Shown here piece by piece: positions 16,504-24,420 of a stretch of 64,000 nucleotides of DNA; position 1 is the stretch's first letter; each line of letters begins with the position of its first letter. Under the pieces are notes generated by a model. It saw nothing but the letters and a program-made list of their open reading frames with translations, did not search any database and had not been told where the DNA came from. The translations under genes and the position numbers were made by a program. The DNA comes from Prevotella sp. (GTDB lineage: Bacteria; Bacteroidota; Bacteroidia; Bacteroidales; Bacteroidaceae): assembly GCA_017471465.1 (NCBI GenBank), contig JAFUTI010000005.1:1-64000 (forward strand), written 5' to 3'.

Positions 16504-17478
16504 ATGGAACAGACAAACCAGTATATCAAGCAGTTTCCCGAACTTTTCAAGGGAAAGAAGATTCTCTACGTCCACGGCTTCGCCTCCAGTGGGCAGTCGG
16601 GAACGGTGAGCCGCATCCGCGAAGTATTCCCCAACGCTACGGCCATAGCACCCGACATACCCGTCCACCCGCAGGAGGCCCTCGACCTGTTGCACCGGCT
16701 GTGCGACAGCGAGCAGCCCGACCTCATCATCGGCACGTCCATGGGCGGTATGTATACCGAGCAGCTACGCGGCTTCGACCGCATCTGCGTGAACCCTGCG
16801 CTGGAGATGGCGGAGACCATGCGCCAGCACGGCATGACGGGCACGCAGCAGTTTCAGAATCCGCGGCAGGACGGCGTCCAGGAGTTCTATGTCGACAAGG
16901 CGCTCATCAAGGAATACCGCGAAGCATCGGAGCACCGCTTCGAAGGGCTCGACGACGCCGACCGCCGGCGCGTCTGGGGACTCTTCGGCGATGAAGACAC
17001 GACGGTAGACACCTACGGAATGTTCCACGAACACTACCCCACGGCCATCCGCTTCCACGGTGAGCATCGTATGAACGACCACTCGTTCATGCACAGCGTC
17101 GTGCCCGTCATACGCTGGATCGACGACCGGCAGGAGGGGCGCGAGCGCCCCATCATCTATATAGGCATAGAGACGTTGAAAGACGGATACGACAAACCGG
17201 CCAGCAGCTGTCAGAAAGCAGTCAGACAGCTCATAGAGAACTATCAGGTGTACTTCGTGGGCGACAAAGACAGTACCGCCTGGTTGGAGGAGTATATCAA
17301 CGTGCCGGCCTGGCAGCACACCATCTACACCCCGCGTCGCGACCTGCTCTACGGCGACTACCTCATCAGCAAACAAAAGGAGGGCGACACCATGGCCACC
17401 CTCCTGGAGTTTGGTTCTGACACCTTCAAGACGTGGGAGGACGTGACAGAATACTTCTCACGACTCGGCGGGCAATAA
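16504..17478 (+). CDS. YqiA/YcfP-like esterase with a C-terminal nucleotidase-like domain
   Basis: A 324-residue cytosolic protein. Residues about 18-210 form a YqiA-type alpha/beta-hydrolase: ILYVHGFASSG oxyanion region, nucleophile elbow GTSMGG (S79), a late Asp in LFGDEDTTVD and His in NDHSFM. Residues about 216-324 are extra. They read IIYIGIETLKDGYDKPASSC, then LYGDYLISKQ and LEFGSDTFKTWEDVTEYF, the layout of the C-terminal half of 5'(3')-deoxyribonucleotidases (DYLIDDR...FGxxxFxxWxxV). The catalytic DxDGV motif is absent and DDR is replaced, so this part looks non-catalytic or incomplete. The 3' end overlaps the convergent REC-PPDK_N gene by 21 bases. Confidence 0.8.
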   Translation: MEQTNQYIKQFPELFKGKKILYVHGFASSGQSGTVSRIREVFPNATAIAPDIPVHPQEALDLLHRLCDSEQPDLIIGTSMGGMYTEQLRGFDRICVNPALEMAETMRQHGMTGTQQFQNPRQDGVQEFYVDKALIKEYREASEHRFEGLDDADRRRVWGLFGDEDTTVDTYGMFHEHYPTAIRFHGEHRMNDHSFMHSVVPVIRWIDDRQEGRERPIIYIGIETLKDGYDKPASSCQKAVRQLIENYQVYFVGDKDSTAWLEEYINVPAWQHTIYTPRRDLLYGDYLISKQKEGDTMATLLEFGSDTFKTWEDVTEYFSRLGGQ

Positions 17479-20460
17479 GACGACGCCGAGCTGCTTCTTG
17501 CCGTCCATCATGACTTTCAGCGGACGCGGGAAGCGGACGTGCCGCACGTACTCCGTCTCCTCAAGGGCAGGCATCTGGTCGAGGATGTCCTGCCGGAAGA
17601 TGCCGTCGCCCGTATAAGTGTTAACCGTAAAGTAGCCCACGCCGAACGATGTCAGGTTCTGGAAGAAATGGGTACCTTGCGAGGGGTCGACGTTGTAGTC
17701 CTTCAGCGCCGTCTCAACAATGACACGGGCAGCTGAGATGTGAGGCCACTTCACGGGCACGCCTAACCACGGGTCGCTGGACCCCCAACGCCCCGGACCT
17801 ACCAGCACATACGAGCCGCCCTTGTCGAGGAACTGCTGGTTGACACGCTCGACATGAGAGGCGATGGTGGGATTATTGGCAGCTGTAAAATCGTCGCCGG
17901 CCTTGATGTAGACGACATCGGTAATGTCCTCCGAGATGCCGTGACCAAGGGAATTGTTGGAGCGCAGCAGGCACTGCCCGTCGGGAATTGCCGCCAAGTC
18001 CTCGTCGAGCATTTGCTTGGAGTCGACGATAGGACGTATCTGCAGCAGGTAGAGCTCGCCGGTCTTGTCGTCGTTGAGGTTGCAGGCAAACTCTATCTCC
18101 ACGGGACGGCGCATCTCCTCGGAACCGTACTTCTGCGACAGCTGTAACAACTCGGGCAACGGGAAGATGCCCTGCTGCAGGACGCCACAGAAGGAGATAA
18201 TCTTACGGCCACCCTCGTAGATGCCGTCGCGGATGACTTGGTCGACAGGGTCGAAGGTGGAGGCGATATAGGTCAGCGCACCGTCGGCATCGGCCTGCTT
18301 CACGCGCAGTTTCACGATATTGAAGCCGTCGTCGACCTTGAAGTCGCCGCCGACGTGGCTCATATCAAGGGCGTAGAAACGGGTCTGCGTGTCGCGCAGG
18401 GCCATCTCCATCTCACTGGTCTGCAACACCTGCGTGGGATGATAGGGCGAGACGCGCAGCGTCTGTCCGCCGTCGACGATATACTTGCCCAGTCCCAGCG
18501 CCAGCGAGGCGATACCCTCCTCGGCGGTCTCGTCGCCGATGGGGTAGTAGTTCAGCGAACGGAGCACGCCCGAGAACGTGGGATAATAGCGGTCACCATA
18601 CTGACGGCCGACGACCTCCTGCAGGATGACGGCCATCTTCTCCTGGTCGATGACGTTCTGCGTGGCTATCATATATGCCTTCGAGTCCTTGTAGTACACC
18701 GAGGCGTAGACGCCCTTGATGGCACAGGCCAGCATGCGCAGCATCTCATACTTGTCGTCCAGATAGGGTATCATATACGTACTGTAGATGCCGGCGAAGG
18801 GCTGATAGTGGCTGTCCTCCAAGAGCGAACTGGAACGGACGGCGATAGGCGACTTGATAGCATCGAAGAAGGTGAAGAAGTCGGCTATCAGCGAGTCGGG
18901 AAGCTGCGCACGGAGGAAGTGTTGCAGAATCTCTTCATCGGGAGCGTCGGAGAGGGCTATGGGGTAGAGATTGTTTTTCTCCATGAACTCATCGAAGAAG
19001 TCGGTACAGAGGACGACGGTCTTCGGTATCGACACCTGGGCGCCCTCGTACTGGTTCAGCTCGGGGTGGCGCTTGATGATGCGGTCGAGGAAGGCCAGGC
19101 CGCGGCCCTTGCCGCCGAGCGAGCCTTCGCCGATGCGGGCGAAGTGGGCATAGCGGTCGAACTTCAGGCGGTCGAAGACGGCCACCACGCCGATGTTCTT
19201 CATGCGGCGGTACTGCACAATGGCGTCGAAGATAATCTGGCGGTGGGCGTCAATGTCCTGCAGCTTATGCCACGTGACGTGTTTCAGGAAGGCTGAGACG
19301 GGGAAGATGGCACGGGCCGTCAACCAGCGGCTCATATTGTTGCGCGAGACGTGGTAGCTGAGTGAGTCAGCGGGAATCTTGAAGATATTGTCCTGCAGGT
19401 CCTTCAGGCTGGAGATGCGGGCTATCTCCTGCTTCGTCTTCGGGTCGCGGAAGATGAAGTCGCCAAAGCCCATGTGCTCCTCCATCAGCCGGTGCAGGTC
19501 GACGTTCATCTTCGTCGAGTTCTTGTCGATGAAGTGGAAGCCCTCTGCTGCTGCCTTCTTGGCGTTGACCGTCTCGCTGGAGTCGAGGATTAGCGGCACG
19601 TACTCGTCGCGCCGGCGAATCTCGCGCAGCAGCTTCAGACCGGCCTCGGGGTCGCCCTCCTCGACATGCGAGAGGCGGCCGGGAACATTCTTCAACGGGA
19701 AGCGGGTGTCGCTGATGACGCCCAGCGTGTTCTCGTGGTACTTCTCGTAAATCTCCATCGCCTCCTCGTAATTCGTGGCCAGCACCACCTTCGGACGGCC
19801 ACGCTTGCGCTGGGCGGCGGCGTGGGGGTTCAGCGCCTCGGTCGAGAAGCGCTTCGACTGTGCCAATATGTAATTATAGAGGTTTGGCAGTACGGAGGAG
19901 TAGAAGCGTATGTTGTCCTCGACGAGCAGAATCATCTGCACACCGGCCTCGCGTATGTCGTGCTCAATGTTCATCTTGTCCTCCAACAGTTTGATGATGG
20001 ACATGATGAGGTTCGTGTTGCCAAGCCAGCAGAAGACGTAGTCGAACACCGACATATCCTCGTCCTGTATGCGCTTCGTGATACCGTGTGAGAAGGGCGT
20101 CAGCACCACACAGGGAATCTGCGGGTGGGCGGCCTTCACCTCACGGGCAACGGTAAAGGCGTCGTTGTCGGCATTACCGGGCATACAGATGACCAGGTCG
20201 ATATCCGTCGTGGCCAGCACGGCATCGGCCTCCTCGGTGGTCGACACCTGGGTGAACGACGGCGGGTAGCGCATGCCCAGCTCCATATACTCGTCGAAGA
20301 GTTTCTCATCGATACGTCCATCGTCCTCCAGCATAAAGGCGTCGTAGGGGTTGGCCACGATGAGCACGTTGAAGATGCGCTTCGTCATCAGGTTGACGAA
20401 CGACACGTCTTTCAGATAGAATTTATTCCACTCCTGTGGTATGTTGTTTGTTTCGTCCAT
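17458..20460 (-). CDS. PEP/pyruvate-binding domain protein with two N-terminal receiver-like domains
   Basis: A protein of about 1000 residues known in Bacteroidetes as PEP/pyruvate-binding or phosphoenolpyruvate synthase-like. The N-terminus holds two response-regulator-like modules. The first (about 28-150, FNVLIVANPYDAFML, DLVICMPGN) lacks the phospho-acceptor Asp; the second (about 174-325, ILLVEDN, GVISDTRFP, KNST) keeps acidic residues. Residues about 440-860 form a PPDK_N ATP-grasp domain (GEGSLGGKGRGLAFL, PIAVRSSSLLEDS, FAGIYSTYM, LLQIRPIVDS). The central phosphohistidine domain and the PEP-binding barrel of true PEP synthase are absent, so classic pyruvate phosphorylation is unlikely from this chain alone. 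The start MDETNNIPQEWNKFYLKD at 20460 is chosen over upstream Met codons. Confidence 0.85.
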   Translation of the reverse strand: MDETNNIPQEWNKFYLKDVSFVNLMTKRIFNVLIVANPYDAFMLEDDGRIDEKLFDEYMELGMRYPPSFTQVSTTEEADAVLATTDIDLVICMPGNADNDAFTVAREVKAAHPQIPCVVLTPFSHGITKRIQDEDMSVFDYVFCWLGNTNLIMSIIKLLEDKMNIEHDIREAGVQMILLVEDNIRFYSSVLPNLYNYILAQSKRFSTEALNPHAAAQRKRGRPKVVLATNYEEAMEIYEKYHENTLGVISDTRFPLKNVPGRLSHVEEGDPEAGLKLLREIRRRDEYVPLILDSSETVNAKKAAAEGFHFIDKNSTKMNVDLHRLMEEHMGFGDFIFRDPKTKQEIARISSLKDLQDNIFKIPADSLSYHVSRNNMSRWLTARAIFPVSAFLKHVTWHKLQDIDAHRQIIFDAIVQYRRMKNIGVVAVFDRLKFDRYAHFARIGEGSLGGKGRGLAFLDRIIKRHPELNQYEGAQVSIPKTVVLCTDFFDEFMEKNNLYPIALSDAPDEEILQHFLRAQLPDSLIADFFTFFDAIKSPIAVRSSSLLEDSHYQPFAGIYSTYMIPYLDDKYEMLRMLACAIKGVYASVYYKDSKAYMIATQNVIDQEKMAVILQEVVGRQYGDRYYPTFSGVLRSLNYYPIGDETAEEGIASLALGLGKYIVDGGQTLRVSPYHPTQVLQTSEMEMALRDTQTRFYALDMSHVGGDFKVDDGFNIVKLRVKQADADGALTYIASTFDPVDQVIRDGIYEGGRKIISFCGVLQQGIFPLPELLQLSQKYGSEEMRRPVEIEFACNLNDDKTGELYLLQIRPIVDSKQMLDEDLAAIPDGQCLLRSNNSLGHGISEDITDVVYIKAGDDFTAANNPTIASHVERVNQQFLDKGGSYVLVGPGRWGSSDPWLGVPVKWPHISAARVIVETALKDYNVDPSQGTHFFQNLTSFGVGYFTVNTYTGDGIFRQDILDQMPALEETEYVRHVRFPRPLKVMMDGKKQLGVVLLPAES

Positions 20461-20522
20461 AATCATCATTATAGGCATCAGCTGACAGGCCATCGCGCTG
20501 TCGGCCTCGCTCGCCCTGACGG

Positions 20523-21224
20523 TCAGTCCTTCAGCGAATAGGTAACGGTGGTCACTACGCGCACCTTCTTGATATACGGGGTGTTCTCGTCGCGGTTCTC
20601 AATGGAGAACTGCCCCTGGTCGGCACTCACTATCTTGTCGAGCTTCGAGTGCGAGTTCTCGGCAAACTGCTGCGCCGTCTTCTCGGCGTTCTCAATGGCT
20701 TCCTGCATCATCTTCGGCTTCATCTCCTTGAACGATACGTACTCGTACTTCACGGGGTTGTCATAACCGCCGTCGACAATGGCGACACCCTCCTTCAACA
20801 GGTCACCCTGCTTGGCGATAATCTGGCGCACCTGCTTCACCTGACTGCTCGTCACGGTAATGACGCTCGTCACGATGTAGCGGTAGGGCTTGTTGTCGCC
20901 ATACTCACGGGCCTGAAGGTCGACAACCTGCGGCGCGTTCTCCGTCAGTTCCGCCTGCTTGATACCACTACGGAGCAAGAAGGCCTTGATCTTCTGCTGC
21001 GTGGCACCAATGCGGTCGTAGAGTCCGGGCAGGTCGTTGCCCACCTCCTTCGACACGATAGGCCACGTCACCTTGTCGGCCTCTACCTCCTGCTCGGCCA
21101 GTCCCTTCACGTTCACCTTACGGTCCTTGCTGGCAAAGTCATCAATACCAGCCTTGATAAACCAGCCCAGACACACCAGTCCCAATGCAATGAGGGCAGC
21201 TGCAAAAATACGATTCTCTTTCAT
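20523..21224 (-). CDS. SIMPL (DUF541) domain protein
   Basis: A 233-residue envelope protein with an N-terminal membrane anchor or signal ([18 protein letters not shown]) and a SIMPL/DUF541 domain ([24 protein letters not shown] through [13 protein letters not shown]). Members of this family lie in the periplasm and form oligomers; functions are mostly unknown, with some links to oxidative stress and outer-membrane proteins. It has a -7 box at 21247-21254 and lies 62 bases upstream of the REC-PPDK_N gene on the same strand, so co-transcription is possible. Divergent from the M3 remnant and Nudix unit. Confidence 0.88.
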   Translation of the reverse strand: MKENRIFAAALIALGLVCLGWFIKAGIDDFASKDRKVNVKGLAEQEVEADKVTWPIVSKEVGNDLPGLYDRIGATQQKIKAFLLRSGIKQAELTENAPQVVDLQAREYGDNKPYRYIVTSVITVTSSQVKQVRQIIAKQGDLLKEGVAIVDGGYDNPVKYEYVSFKEMKPKMMQEAIENAEKTAQQFAENSHSKLDKIVSADQGQFSIENRDENTPYIKKVRVVTTVTYSLKD

Positions 21225-21246
21225 AGCTTTTACATTAATTCGGCTG

Positions 21247-21254
21247 CAAAGTTA
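21247..21254 (-). promoter_or_regulatory. -7 box of the SIMPL gene
   Basis: TAACTTTG on the minus strand, about 22 bases upstream of the start. Confidence 0.6.
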
Positions 21255-21298
21255 GAAAATAATTATGAATTATGCACAATTCATTATGAATTATTTCG

Positions 21299-21306
21299 TA
21301 TCTTTG
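21299..21306 (+). promoter_or_regulatory. -7 box of the M3 remnant and Nudix unit
   Basis: TATCTTTG followed by CACC, 22 bases before ATG 21329. AATTATG-type repeats lie between the two divergent promoters. Confidence 0.65.
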
Positions 21307-21328
21307 CACCGGAATTACAGATATAGCA

Positions 21329-21532
21329 ATGAATATAACAAAGACTATTATGACCATCGGTATCGCATCGGCAATGACAATGCAGTTCAGCGCCTGCAAG
21401 GAGGCGCAGCATGAGAATCCCCTGCTCGCAGAGAGCCGGGGCAACACCGGCGACCTCATGCAGATGTTCACCGACTTCACGGGAATGCAGCAACCCGATG
21501 CCTCCAGCCTCCTTAAAGCACGCGGACTATGA
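21329..21532 (+). pseudogene. internally deleted M3 dipeptidyl carboxypeptidase (lipoprotein) remnant
   Basis: The 67-residue frame joins the two ends of an M3-family peptidase. It begins with a lipoprotein signal (MTMQFSACKE) and ENPLLAE, typical of the start of Bacteroidetes Dcp-like peptidases. It then jumps to SRGNTGDLMQMF and PDASSLLKARGL, which correspond to the conserved Dcp C-terminus (SRGNSxDLxxLY ... LLxxRGL). The roughly 600-residue catalytic middle with HExxH is missing. The join is in frame, so a short lipopeptide could still be made. Its TGA overlaps the Nudix start (ATGA), which may explain retention: translation of the remnant could drive the next gene. Confidence 0.7.
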
Positions 21533-22035
21533 TGATGCAAGACAATCTGCAAGAACGGTTCCCCATCGTCGACGACGAAGGCCATGTCGTCGGCGCGGCC
21601 ACACGTGGCGAATGTCATAACGGCTCACGTCTGCTGCACCCCGTGGTCCACCTGCACGTCTTCAACTCGCGGGGCGAGGTCTATCTGCAGAAACGGCCCG
21701 CATGGAAAGACATTCAGCCAGGCAAGTGGGACACCAGCGTCGGCGGACACATGGACTACGGCGAGACGCCTGAGCAGGCACTGGCAAGAGAGGTACGCGA
21801 GGAACTTGGCATCACCGACTTCACACCCACGTTCAATGGCAAGTACGTCTTCGACAGCCGCCGCGAACGCGAGTTGGTCTACGTCTACAGCACCATCTAC
21901 GACGGTCCCGTCAGTCCGTCAGCCGAAGAGCTCGACGGCGGCCGCTTCTGGACGCTCGACGAGATACGCGCCGCTATCGGCCAGGACTGCCTCACGCCCA
22001 ACTTCGAGAGCGAGTTCCAACGTTTCTTCCTGTAG
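21529..22035 (+). CDS. Nudix hydrolase, IDI-like
   Basis: A 168-residue cytosolic Nudix protein, resembling the YfcD/isopentenyl-diphosphate isomerase-like group of pyrophosphohydrolases. The Nudix box is complete: GGHMDYGETPEQALAREVREELG matches Gx5Ex7REUxEExGU. LHPVVHLHVFNSRGEVYLQKR before it is typical of the group. The substrate is not predictable. The start ATG 21529 overlaps the stop of the M3 remnant, and the alternative ATGs directly after it (21532 and later) are also possible. A 9-base gap separates it from the WYL regulator gene, so an operon is likely. Confidence 0.9.
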   Translation: MMMQDNLQERFPIVDDEGHVVGAATRGECHNGSRLLHPVVHLHVFNSRGEVYLQKRPAWKDIQPGKWDTSVGGHMDYGETPEQALAREVREELGITDFTPTFNGKYVFDSRRERELVYVYSTIYDGPVSPSAEELDGGRFWTLDEIRAAIGQDCLTPNFESEFQRFFL

Positions 22036-22044
22036 CCAAAGCCG

Positions 22045-22941
22045 ATGAAGCCCGCACAGATATACCAGCAGTACATCTGGCTCATCAACGCTTTCCGCCG
22101 CTATCGGCAGATGACGTTGGACGAGCTGAACGAACACTGGATGAGGGAGGGGGTAGCCGACGGCAACCCCCTGCCCCGCACCACCTTCAACCGCCATCGC
22201 GACGCCATACTCGACATGTTCGGCGTCATCATCGACTGCGACGTGAAGGACCATTACAAGTACTACATCGCCAACCCCGAAGTGCTGCTCGACGACAGTC
22301 TGGAGCGCTGGATGCTCTCCACGATGACCGTCGGCGGCGTACTCTCCGACAGCGTCTCGCTGAAAGACCGCATCATCCTTGAAAACGTACCCGCAGGCGA
22401 GGAATACCTCGAGACCATCATCAGTGCCATCAAGGCCGGCAAGAAGATTCTGATGCAGTATCAGCGCTTCGGGGCCGACAGCTACAAGAAGGTCGTGGCA
22501 CCCTACGCCCTCAAGCTATTCCACCGACGCTGGTATCTGCTCTCCTTCACCGGCCATCATTTCGCCACCTATTCGCTTGACCGTATGCAGGCAGTCAACC
22601 TTACCGACGAAGATTTCCAGATGCCCGCCGACTTCTCGCCGCAGGACTACTTCGCAGAGTACTTCGGCGTGCTGACCGACGAGACACCCCTGACCCACGT
22701 CGTCGTCCGTGCTTACGGCAAGACGCCCAACTACCTGCGCACCCTTCCTCTCCATCTGTCGCAGCGTACGACGACCGTCACCACCGATTATACCGACTTC
22801 TCATTCGACATCCGTCCCACCGCCGACTTCCTCGGCCAGCTTCTCACCCACGCCGACGGTCTTGAGATTCTTCAGCCACAGGAACTCCGCGCCCGGTTCC
22901 AGCAACAGGTAGAATCCATACTTCAGCGCTATCAGAAGTAG
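22045..22941 (+). CDS. WYL domain transcription regulator
   Basis: A 298-residue regulator with an N-terminal winged-helix-like region (about 1-65, YRQMTLDELNEHW, PRTTFNRHRDAILDMFG) and a WYL domain (about 125-205, ILMQYQRFGADSYKKVVAPY, then ALKLFHRRWYLLSFTGHH and YSLDRMQAVNL). A C-terminal WCX-like extension follows (HVVVRAYGKTPNYLRTLPLH). WYL domains sense nucleic acid or nucleotide ligands and often regulate defence and DNA-damage genes. It is the last gene of the remnant-Nudix-WYL unit. A palindrome at 22982-23004 directly downstream, overlapping the promoter of a small membrane peptide, is a candidate operator. Confidence 0.88.
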   Translation: MKPAQIYQQYIWLINAFRRYRQMTLDELNEHWMREGVADGNPLPRTTFNRHRDAILDMFGVIIDCDVKDHYKYYIANPEVLLDDSLERWMLSTMTVGGVLSDSVSLKDRIILENVPAGEEYLETIISAIKAGKKILMQYQRFGADSYKKVVAPYALKLFHRRWYLLSFTGHHFATYSLDRMQAVNLTDEDFQMPADFSPQDYFAEYFGVLTDETPLTHVVVRAYGKTPNYLRTLPLHLSQRTTTVTTDYTDFSFDIRPTADFLGQLLTHADGLEILQPQELRARFQQQVESILQRYQK

Positions 22942-22981
22942 CGTCCGTCCGTTTAGCATCTTTTAACAGAAAAGGTTCAGG

Positions 22982-23004
22982 GGTGTACCGACTTATGGTA
23001 CACC
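22982..23004. promoter_or_regulatory. candidate operator palindrome
   Basis: GGTGTACC (22982-22989) and GGTACACC (22997-23004) are perfect inverted arms, 7 bases apart. The right arm ends 7 bases before the -7 box at 23012, covering the -33 region. A repressor bound here would block the promoter. Confidence 0.5.
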
Positions 23005-23011
23005 TCCGCCC

Positions 23012-23019
23012 TATCTTTG
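23012..23019 (+). promoter_or_regulatory. -7 box of the 40-residue peptide gene
   Basis: TATCTTTG followed by CACTCG, about 42 bases before ATG 23062. Confidence 0.6.
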
Positions 23020-23061
23020 CACTCGAAAACAATAAATGTGTAACTAAAAACAATAAGAATT

Positions 23062-23184
23062 ATGGACGGATTATTCTTGCTTTACATCATCGCCGTCGTC
23101 TTCGGCATCATGTTCTCTGACTTCGTACCCCCCCAGTCTCACCACACCATCCGCTTCTCAAAAGACGATGTCGTGATGGACTGA
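23062..23184 (+). CDS. 40-residue single-span membrane peptide
   Basis: ATG 23062 to TGA 23184 encodes a 40-residue peptide with a hydrophobic segment LFLLYIIAVVFGIMFSDFV followed by a polar tail containing RFSKDDVVMD. It probably inserts once into the inner membrane with a short charged tail. I do not recognise a family. The case for a real gene is a consensus promoter 42 bases upstream, a palindromic operator-like site over that promoter, and its place directly after a WYL regulator. It could be a small membrane regulator or a toxin-like peptide; function is unknown. Confidence 0.5.
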   Translation: MDGLFLLYIIAVVFGIMFSDFVPPQSHHTIRFSKDDVVMD

Positions 23185-23319
23185 AAAACCGCCAGATTCT
23201 TTTGGCAGATAAGAAAAAAGTTTTTCGCAAAGATGAGATTGACTCAACATCTAAACTAAAAACGGTTAAGATTTATGCTTTTTTTAGTCAAAAAACATCC
23301 GAGAGTCAGGGAAATTGAT

Positions 23320-23327
23320 TATCTTTG
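23320..23327 (+). promoter_or_regulatory. -7 box of the defence-like island
   Basis: TATCTTTG, 30 bases before the methylase start at 23357. It excludes the in-frame ATG at 23315 as start. Confidence 0.65.
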
Positions 23328-23356
23328 CAAGCATAATAAGAAACAAAGAGTGCAAT

Positions 23357-24418
23357 ATGGCAAACAAGAATCTGAATGCAGCGAAAGAGGCAAAGAAGGA
23401 TGAATTCTATACACAATTGGAAGACATCAATAATGAGTTGCGTCATTACCGTGAACACTTCCGAGGAAAGACAGTCCTTTGCAATTGTGATGATCCGCGT
23501 GTGTCGAATTTCTTCACATACTTTGCTTATAATTTTGAGTTCTTAGGATTGAAGCGGCTCATTACAACTTGCTACAAAAGCCAGGATATGGACTTGTTTA
23601 GTCAGAACAAGAGTGAACAAGCTATATACTTAATATATGATGGTGACAAGAACGGGAACAACATTCCCGACCCAGAAGAAATAGGCATCCATCCGCTTAA
23701 AGGCAATGGGGATTTCCGTAGCCGTGAGTGTATTGAACTGCTGAAACAGGCAGACATTGTGGTTACTAATCCTCCTTTCTCCCTGTTCCGTGAATATGTG
23801 GCGCAGTTGATGGAGTATGATAAGATGTTTTTGATAATTGGAAATGTCAACGCAATTAACTATCGCGAGATATTCCCATTCATCATGCAAAACAAAATCT
23901 GGTTAGGACCAAGCATTCATAGTGGAGACCGCAAATTTTGGGTCCCAGACAATTACGAATTGAATGCTTCAGGTTGTGGTATAGACGAAACAGGTAGAAA
24001 GTTTATACGTGTGAAAGGAGTAAGATGGTTTACTAATCTTGATTTCAAAGAACGTCACGAAGACCTAATTCTTTACAAGCATTTTATCCCAGAAGAATAT
24101 CCTAAGTATGATAACTACGATGCTATAGAAATAAACAAGGTTGAGAATATCCCTTGTGACTATGATGGTGTGATGGGCGTACCGCTTACTTTTCTTGACA
24201 AATACAATCCGGACCAGTTCGAGATAATTTGGCGCAGTCATGACATAGAGTGGGCAGAGAATGGATGTACATTCTTTCGTCCTCCTACCGCAGAGAAACT
24301 GGCAAAATATAAGAAAGCAGATAAAACTTGGCGTGTGCAAATACCTTACATTACCGATGTCAACGACAATGCCAAGATGACTTATCAAAGAATATTCATT
24401 CGTAGAAAGAACAATTAA
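23357..24418 (+). CDS. EcoRI-family adenine-specific DNA methyltransferase
   Basis: A 353-residue DNA methylase close to the M.EcoRI family, which methylates adenine in GAATTC. The N-terminus (NKNLNAAKEAKKDEFYTQLEDI, then LCNCDDPRVSNFF) follows the M.EcoRI pattern, and the catalytic motif IV is VTNPPF (N138-F141). Sequence specificity in this homologue is inferred only. No EcoRI-like endonuclease lies beside it. Instead it is followed after 2 bases by an AAA ATPase and then by TOPRIM and DUF262-HNH genes. It probably protects host DNA from a nuclease encoded in the island. Base composition is clearly more AT-rich than the genes on either side, which suggests horizontal transfer. Confidence 0.9.
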   Translation: MANKNLNAAKEAKKDEFYTQLEDINNELRHYREHFRGKTVLCNCDDPRVSNFFTYFAYNFEFLGLKRLITTCYKSQDMDLFSQNKSEQAIYLIYDGDKNGNNIPDPEEIGIHPLKGNGDFRSRECIELLKQADIVVTNPPFSLFREYVAQLMEYDKMFLIIGNVNAINYREIFPFIMQNKIWLGPSIHSGDRKFWVPDNYELNASGCGIDETGRKFIRVKGVRWFTNLDFKERHEDLILYKHFIPEEYPKYDNYDAIEINKVENIPCDYDGVMGVPLTFLDKYNPDQFEIIWRSHDIEWAENGCTFFRPPTAEKLAKYKKADKTWRVQIPYITDVNDNAKMTYQRIFIRRKNN

Positions 24419-24420
24419 TT

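Noticed and set aside
18238..19296. A 352-codon plus-strand frame opposite the PPDK_N protein
   Set aside because: Antisense shadow; no start context or promoter, and the minus-strand gene has conserved motifs throughout.
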